From: DASQZK01 sp963763215
Lineage (GTDB): Bacteria; Bacteroidota; Bacteroidia; Bacteroidales; GCA-2748055
Direction of reading: 5' to 3'
Assembly (NCBI GenBank): GCA_963763215.1
Contig: CAVXNX010000014.1
Coordinates: 266,299-330,298, forward strand
DNA: 64,000 bases
The notes below the pieces were generated by a model. The model saw only the letters and a program-made list of their open reading frames with translations. It made no database searches and was not told the origin of the DNA. Shown here in pieces: positions 59,375-64,000 of the stretch. Within the stretch, counting starts at the first letter, position 1; each line of letters begins with the position of its first letter. A program made the translations under genes and the position numbers.

Positions 59375-61939
59375 ATGTTAAAATTATTTATTAGCTATTC
59401 ACATAAGGACGAAACTTTAGTTTCAAAATTTATAAGTCACATTGCACCACTCAAAAGTAATGGGATAATTTCTGAATGGTATGACCGTAAAATTGAAACT
59501 GGAGAAGAATATCAAAATGACATTGACAATAATCTTGAAAATGCCGATATTATCTGCCAAATGATTTCAGATAATTTTCTGTCATCTAATGCTTGTATTC
59601 AGGAGAAAGATGTTTCATTATTACTTAGAGATAAAAAAGGCACCAGAGTTATCCCACTAATTTTAAGCCCTTGTGTATGGACAATACATAAAGAATTGAG
59701 TACTCTTTTAGCTATACCTACCGATGGAAAACCAATCACCTCATTCTCGGACCAAAATGAAGGTTGGGTTGATGCAATAAAGTGGATTAATCAAGTTTGC
59801 AGTTCAGTTACTCAAATTAAAAATCTAAAAATTAAAGAACAATTCAAGTCCTTTCTAAATAGTGCAGATATACTCACCAAATCCCATAAAAATAAAGAAA
59901 TACTTAATCTCCAAGACATATTTGTATATCCAAAACTTAAGGTATATGATGAAGAAGAAGTTTCTCATAAATATGATTCAGAAAAATTGAAATATGAGAT
60001 TTTGAAATATGGTAAAGTAATTATTTCTGGTGAAAATCAATCAGGTAAAACAACTTTATGTAAAGTCCTTTTCACAATTTACAGAGATTTAAATTTTATT
60101 CCAATCTTCCTTGAAGATGACAATAAATATTTTGGAAACCCACACTATAAGCTCGAAAAAGCTTTTTTAGACCAATATGAAGCCGACAATTTTAGTCTAA
60201 TTGATTCAAAAAGAATAGTTCCAATTGTTGACAATTTTCATTATGCAAGGTATCAAGAAAAGTACATAGAAAGGTATGATGAATTTTCAAAACAGGTTTT
60301 AATTGTAGATGACATTTTCGGGTTAAATATCAGGAATCAAGCCCTTATTAAAGAATATAGCAAATTTAAAATTCGAGAATTTGCAGCTTTAGAAAGAAAT
60401 GATTTAATAAAAAAATGGATTCAAATTAAAGAAGATTTACAAATACAAATTAATCCGAATCATCTTCAACAAAGCATTGATGAAAAAACTGAACTTATTG
60501 AGAACTCTTTAGGGATAATTTTTGGTAAAGGTATAATGCCTTCATATCCATTTTTTATACTTACTCTTTTAGCAGCACACGATACACAAAAACCATTAGA
60601 TTCTGAAATCACCTCACAAGGTCATTGTTACCAAGCTTTAATTTACCTATTCCTAAGAAGAGAAGGGGTAAAAAATGACCAAATAGATATCTATTCAAAT
60701 TTTCTAACAGAGTTGGCTTATTGGATTTATGATAAAGAAGGTACTAGCGTAGATAACGATAATTTTCAAAAGTTTTTAGAATATTACAAAGCAAACTTTA
60801 ATTTACCAATCCCTATAAATGACATTATTAAAACCTTGGCGAATGTTAATATTTGTAAGTTTGACTCATTAAATCAATACAATTTCAGTTATACCTACAT
60901 TTATTACTTTTTTGTTGCTAAATATCTCTCTGAACATATAAAAGATAAAAAAGAACTCATAAATAAGATATTATCTAATCTTCATAAAGATGAAAATGCT
61001 TATATAACGGTTTTTATAGCACACCATACTAAATCAAACTATCTACTTGATGAGTTATTATTAAATGCTGAAATACTATTTGAGAAATACAATCCTGCAA
61101 CTCTTGATACTGAAGAACTTTCCTTCTTTGATAAGCACCAAGATAAAATAATAAAAGCAATTCTCCCTTCTTATAAACATAATGCTGATGAAGAAAGAAC
61201 AAAACTATTGATAAAAAAATCAGAAATTGAAGAACAACAAATAGAGCATACAAATATAAATCAGCAGAATACTGCCAATGACCCAGATATACCAGAATTG
61301 CTAGCTAACTTAAGATTTAGTATTAAGACTGTAGAAGTTATGGGGCTAATAATAAAAAATAGGTCTGGTTCACTTGATTTAAAACGTCTTGAATATATAT
61401 ATGAGCAAGGTTTGAAAGTCCATCTGCGGATTCTTTCATCTTTTATAGAAATAATTAAGGATGAAAAAGCAGAACAAGACATTGTGGATTTATTAAAAGA
61501 AAGAGTTAATCAAATAATAGATGAAAGCGACGAAGAAAAAGCATTTAGCATAGATAAAATTGAGAAACTTGTAAGAGCTATATATTGGAATATTAATTTT
61601 GGAGTCTTACATGGTTTTATTACCAAAACTATTCATTCACTTGGTTCAAGTAATTTATTAAATATTTCTCAATCAGTCTATAATAATGAAAAAACGCCTT
61701 CTTCTTTTATAGTAAATCAAGGAATCAAAATGTGGTATGGTAAAAATTTAAAGATTGATGAAATTGCAGACAGGGTTTCTGAGAAAGATTTTTCAAAAAC
61801 AGCCGAAAGACTTATGAAATATAAAATTGTTGAACATTGCAGACTTCATAATATTGATTATAAAGATTTGCAAAAAATAGAGACTAAATTACATATACCA
61901 ACTAAACAAATGCTTGCAGAAAGAGCAAAAAACAAATAA
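59375..61939 (+). CDS. TIR-domain STAND/NACHT-like NTPase, candidate anti-phage defence protein
   Basis: The 854-residue protein starts with a TIR domain (about 1-140): KLFISYSHKDETLVSKFI, EWYDRKIETGEEY, and SDNFLSSNACIQEKDVSLLL with the likely NADase Glu at about residue 77. A P-loop follows at about 219-226 (ISGENQSGKTTLCK), with a possible Walker-B/sensor strand in RIVPIVDNFH. A winged-helix-like block FSYTYIYYFFVAKYLSEHI resembles the end of NACHT modules. The C-terminal about 300 residues are helical with no known repeat. TIR-STAND proteins deplete NAD or signal cell death on phage sensing. The gene is intact, AT-rich and framed by cassette-type boundaries, so it is probably horizontally acquired. 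Confidence 0.85.
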   Translation: MLKLFISYSHKDETLVSKFISHIAPLKSNGIISEWYDRKIETGEEYQNDIDNNLENADIICQMISDNFLSSNACIQEKDVSLLLRDKKGTRVIPLILSPCVWTIHKELSTLLAIPTDGKPITSFSDQNEGWVDAIKWINQVCSSVTQIKNLKIKEQFKSFLNSADILTKSHKNKEILNLQDIFVYPKLKVYDEEEVSHKYDSEKLKYEILKYGKVIISGENQSGKTTLCKVLFTIYRDLNFIPIFLEDDNKYFGNPHYKLEKAFLDQYEADNFSLIDSKRIVPIVDNFHYARYQEKYIERYDEFSKQVLIVDDIFGLNIRNQALIKEYSKFKIREFAALERNDLIKKWIQIKEDLQIQINPNHLQQSIDEKTELIENSLGIIFGKGIMPSYPFFILTLLAAHDTQKPLDSEITSQGHCYQALIYLFLRREGVKNDQIDIYSNFLTELAYWIYDKEGTSVDNDNFQKFLEYYKANFNLPIPINDIIKTLANVNICKFDSLNQYNFSYTYIYYFFVAKYLSEHIKDKKELINKILSNLHKDENAYITVFIAHHTKSNYLLDELLLNAEILFEKYNPATLDTEELSFFDKHQDKIIKAILPSYKHNADEERTKLLIKKSEIEEQQIEHTNINQQNTANDPDIPELLANLRFSIKTVEVMGLIIKNRSGSLDLKRLEYIYEQGLKVHLRILSSFIEIIKDEKAEQDIVDLLKERVNQIIDESDEEKAFSIDKIEKLVRAIYWNINFGVLHGFITKTIHSLGSSNLLNISQSVYNNEKTPSSFIVNQGIKMWYGKNLKIDEIADRVSEKDFSKTAERLMKYKIVEHCRLHNIDYKDLQKIETKLHIPTKQMLAERAKNK

Positions 61940-61944
61940 TGCCA

Positions 61945-62080
61945 GCTGCCAACACATGGTATAGTGCATGCGGGTTTCAGAGGTATGCGAGCGTTTGTAG
62001 CTCGTAAAAAAAGTCGGTGTAAATTGATACGTTTTCGCCCCGTAATCCCGCACGACACCATACCATCAACCGTTAGCAAC
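61945..62080 (+). other. attC-like palindromic site A, closing cassette 1
   Basis: The outer ends are GCTGCCAAC (61945-61953) and GTTAGCAAC (62072-62080), nearly complementary. Inside, ATGGTATAGTGCATGCGGG pairs with CCCGCACGACACCATACCAT, with extra unpaired bases on the right arm as in attC sites. The 33-base loop block at 61972-62004 is 29/33 identical to that of site B. The core reads GTTAGCA, not the strict GTTRRRY, so the class is uncertain. It begins five bases after the TIR stop. Confidence 0.65.
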
Positions 62081-62086
62081 CATACG

Positions 62087-62815
62087 ATGAAAACATTCTT
62101 GCTAAAATTATTATTTCTGTTATGGAGTATCCCGATTCTCTCGCAATCATATTCTGATTGGAAAGATTTAGGGCTTAAAATGCAGCCAAAACATATAATT
62201 GAAGCTAGAATGTTTTCACTTGTTGGAATATCGGATACCCTTGCAAAAGATTTATTTCAAACGCCACAAATTCTTTTGATTGCAAGATTTGAAAAATACT
62301 TCGATCAAAATGGCTTATTGATTAAAAGTTATTTCAAAGAAGTAGATGATTCGCTTGGACAATGGTCTAATTTTAATGATTTAAATAAAAGAAGGATATA
62401 TAAAGATTCCGTTCTATATGATCATTATTATAAGAAAGGTTTCAAAACAAGAACTGAGAAATACTTTTTAAATAAAGATGGTTATCCTATAGTGAAAATT
62501 AATGATTTTCCACGTGATACAACATTTTTATTAAGGAATGAAAAAAATCAAATATTTAGAGAAGACGAAATATATTATGGAATTGATGATTGGTTTCAAT
62601 CCATTACAGAATACGAAATCGATTCGTGTGGTAATGTTTTAAAAGAATCTCATCATTTCACCGATGGATATCCTGGAGGGCCAGATCCTGATTTTTTTGA
62701 AAGGATAACCGAATATAAATATATTTTTGATGATAAGGGCAATTGGATAATAAAAGTAGAAATTAGCAATAGTAAGATTTTAAATATTACCGAAAGGGAA
62801 ATAGAATATTATTAA
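62087..62815 (+). CDS. Predicted secreted protein of unknown function (cassette 2)
   Basis: The 242-residue protein begins with a clear signal peptide (MKTFLLKLLFLLWSIPILSQ) starting seven bases after the core of site A; the open frame extends further upstream only through the palindrome. The mature part is rich in Tyr/Asp/Lys and has RHS/YD-like wording (YKDSVLYDHYYKKGFKTRTE, TEYEIDSCGNVLKES, ITEYKYIFDDKGNWIIKVE), typical of small secreted Bacteroidota proteins with YD-type beta-repeats. I recognise no catalytic motif and no named family. AT-rich codon use matches the other two cassette genes. Function unknown. Confidence 0.78.
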   Translation: MKTFLLKLLFLLWSIPILSQSYSDWKDLGLKMQPKHIIEARMFSLVGISDTLAKDLFQTPQILLIARFEKYFDQNGLLIKSYFKEVDDSLGQWSNFNDLNKRRIYKDSVLYDHYYKKGFKTRTEKYFLNKDGYPIVKINDFPRDTTFLLRNEKNQIFREDEIYYGIDDWFQSITEYEIDSCGNVLKESHHFTDGYPGGPDPDFFERITEYKYIFDDKGNWIIKVEISNSKILNITEREIEYY

Positions 62816-62819
62816 GTAC

Positions 62820-62954
62820 GGTTGCTAACACAAAATATAGCCAATAAGGGTTTCAGTGGTATGCGAAGGTTTGTAGCCCGCTTCAACTTTTCGTGTACCT
62901 TGATAGGAAATCGCCCGCAATCCCTTACTGGCCATATTGTCAAACGTTGGTAAC
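62820..62954 (+). other. attC-like palindromic site B, closing cassette 2
   Basis: The left end GGTTGCTAAC (62820-62829) is the exact reverse complement of GTTAGCAACC (62072-62081), the left boundary of cassette 2. The right end is GTTGGTAAC (62946-62954). The inner arms AATATAGCCAATAAGGG and the reverse complement of CCCTTACTGGCCATATT match at 15 of 17 positions, with GTTTG-type extra bases on the right. The loop block at 62848-62880 is 29/33 identical to site A. It begins five bases after the gene stop. Confidence 0.65.
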
Positions 62955-62975
62955 AATTTTAAAAAACCTCGCAGA

Positions 62976-63986
62976 ATGAGAATTTTGATATATTTAATAA
63001 TAATTCTGACTTTGACTTCTTGTGCAACATTGATTAACAAAAATTATACAGAAGTTAATTTATATAGCAAACAAGATAAAGTGAAGGTATCTTTTAACGA
63101 TTCTTCTGACTATACATTTACACCAACAAGAATAAAAGTTGAAAGGTCTCGAGAACCTTTGTTTTTAACACTTGAAAAAGATAGTATAAAGAAAACAATA
63201 ATAATCCCAAGTAAGTTATCACCAGAGTTTTGGATTGGTAATGTTTTAAATGGGAGCCTATATGTTGGATACTTAGTTGATTTGACAAATGACAAGAGAT
63301 TTAAATATCCAACAAATGTTTATTGTGATATAAACTCTCCCTATCAAATTGACTTAAAATATAAATCCATAGAAAAACCAACGAATATACTTGCTCAAAT
63401 TGACCAACCACAAAAGAAGAAAAAATATTCAGGAGATAAAGGAACAATAAATTTAAAACTATCAATTCCGGAAGGAAACTCATTTATTATCAACAAGGAA
63501 ACTCATATTGGTAACTCATTTGGATTTTTAGGTATTACAACAGAAGCTGATTATTATTACAAGGACAAGAAATATCTTGGAATTGGAGCTGGTACATTGA
63601 CCGATTTTATAATTCCTGTTCCTGCACCATATGATGTTATGGGTGAATACGAGCGGTCGTTTGGTTCATATATTGATTTGATACATGGATTTGATATAAA
63701 TAGATTTTCATTTAATTACGGATTAAGTCATTCAAAATACTCTTATTATAAAAGAATTACAGAAGAATTGTTTCCAAATTATGTTGATAGTTTACTTTAC
63801 TCAAAAACTGAGAATAGGATTGGATTGTCAATTTCATCTAAGTTTAAAATAACAAACTACTTCAATTGTGGGGTAAAATATATTCCGTCATTATATACAT
63901 TGAATTCAAACGAATTTAGATACGGACATTTTCTATTCCTTGATATTGCTATAAATTTTGAAATAAGAACTAAAAGAAGAAAATGA
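62976..63986 (+). CDS. Predicted lipoprotein of unknown function (cassette 3)
   Basis: From the ATG at 62976 the protein has 336 residues and starts with a lipoprotein signal (MRILIYLIIILTLTSCATLI; lipidated Cys near residue 16). Residues about 20-125 resemble PEGA-like or envelope-stress lipoproteins (KVKVSFNDSSDYTFTPTRIK, then WIGNVLNGSLYVGYLVDLTN). The remaining part has alternating polar/hydrophobic strands ending LFLDIAINFEIRTKRRK, suggesting a small outer-membrane beta-barrel. An upstream extension to 62937 would run through the core of site B and is not likely. No family is recognised; AT-rich like its neighbours. Confidence 0.75.
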   Translation: MRILIYLIIILTLTSCATLINKNYTEVNLYSKQDKVKVSFNDSSDYTFTPTRIKVERSREPLFLTLEKDSIKKTIIIPSKLSPEFWIGNVLNGSLYVGYLVDLTNDKRFKYPTNVYCDINSPYQIDLKYKSIEKPTNILAQIDQPQKKKKYSGDKGTINLKLSIPEGNSFIINKETHIGNSFGFLGITTEADYYYKDKKYLGIGAGTLTDFIIPVPAPYDVMGEYERSFGSYIDLIHGFDINRFSFNYGLSHSKYSYYKRITEELFPNYVDSLLYSKTENRIGLSISSKFKITNYFNCGVKYIPSLYTLNSNEFRYGHFLFLDIAINFEIRTKRRK

Positions 63987-63992
63987 AAAACT

Positions 63993-64000
63993 GTTGCCAA
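63993..64000 (+). other. Start of a third attC-like site (cut by the window end)
   Basis: GTTGCCAA at the very end matches the start of the sites A and B type (GCTGCCAAC, GTTGCTAAC). Completed with a C it would be the reverse complement of GTTGGCAAC, one base different from the left core of cassette 3 (GTTGGTAAC at 62946). It begins seven bases after the stop of the third gene, the same spacing as at sites A and B. Confidence 0.45.

Overview
The window comes from a chromosome of a free-living, plant-polysaccharide-degrading member of the Bacteroidota, most likely a Bacteroidales/Marinilabiliales-type organism. The signs are SusC/SusD pairs, type IX secretion (T9SS) C-terminal sorting domains, the gene order trpEGDCFBA, a leuC-leuD-cimA-leuB cluster and a TAnnTTTG-type promoter element. 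Most of it (1 to about 58.5 kb) has moderate GC. The last 5 kb (about 59.3-64 kb) is strikingly AT-rich and looks foreign.

Layout. 1-5.8 kb and 5.8-6.6 kb hold a complete tryptophan operon. It is preceded by what appears to be the end of a Trp-rich leader peptide and a terminator placed just before trpE, i.e. a transcription attenuator. 7-9 kb holds a SRPBCC/GyrI-like protein and a YkgJ-type Cys-cluster protein. 9.1-9.7 kb is an internally deleted IS256-type element between two inverted heptamer arrays. 9.8-10.7 kb holds an OmpA-like protein and a membrane coiled-coil protein. 10.8-13.6 kb is a three-gene sugar-modification cluster (C-methyltransferase, nucleotidylyltransferase, PIG-L deacetylase), then an M16 peptidase, an aldo/keto reductase and an ankyrin lipoprotein. 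18.2-23.6 kb is leuC-leuD-cimA-leuB, which fits isoleucine synthesis through citramalate as well as leucine synthesis.

23.7-57.7 kb is a large glycan-degradation locus. On the minus strand it has an amidohydrolase lipoprotein, a very large CBM-GH26-beta-helix protein, two GH5 enzymes, a lamin-tail-like T9SS protein and two GH9 cellulases. On the plus strand it has FAS1 lipoprotein - SusC - SusD - FAS1 - FAS1 - SusC - SusD. Together these suggest attack on cellulose and beta-mannan/glucomannan at the surface, with uptake through two SusCD transporters. The FAS1 lipoproteins may be adhesive or glycan-binding surface partners.

59.3-64 kb is the most unusual part. Three AT-rich, co-directional single-gene units (a TIR-STAND NTPase and two secreted proteins of unknown function) are each bounded by GTT.../...AAC core-like ends. 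The internal boundaries are about 135-bp imperfect palindromes that share a conserved loop. The ends of each unit match each other, as expected for integron gene cassettes. No integrase lies in the window. I read this as an integrase-less (or integrase-distant) cassette array carrying a probable anti-phage TIR-STAND gene.

Quality note. About 40 apparent single-base frameshifts are spread through otherwise well-conserved genes between 0 and 58 kb. Roughly 32 are +1 and 7-8 are -1, many at short homopolymers. Because they hit every pathway and the conserved sequence continues on both sides, I treat them as sequence errors, not pseudogenes, and give merged gene coordinates. No tRNA, rRNA or CRISPR array was recognised.
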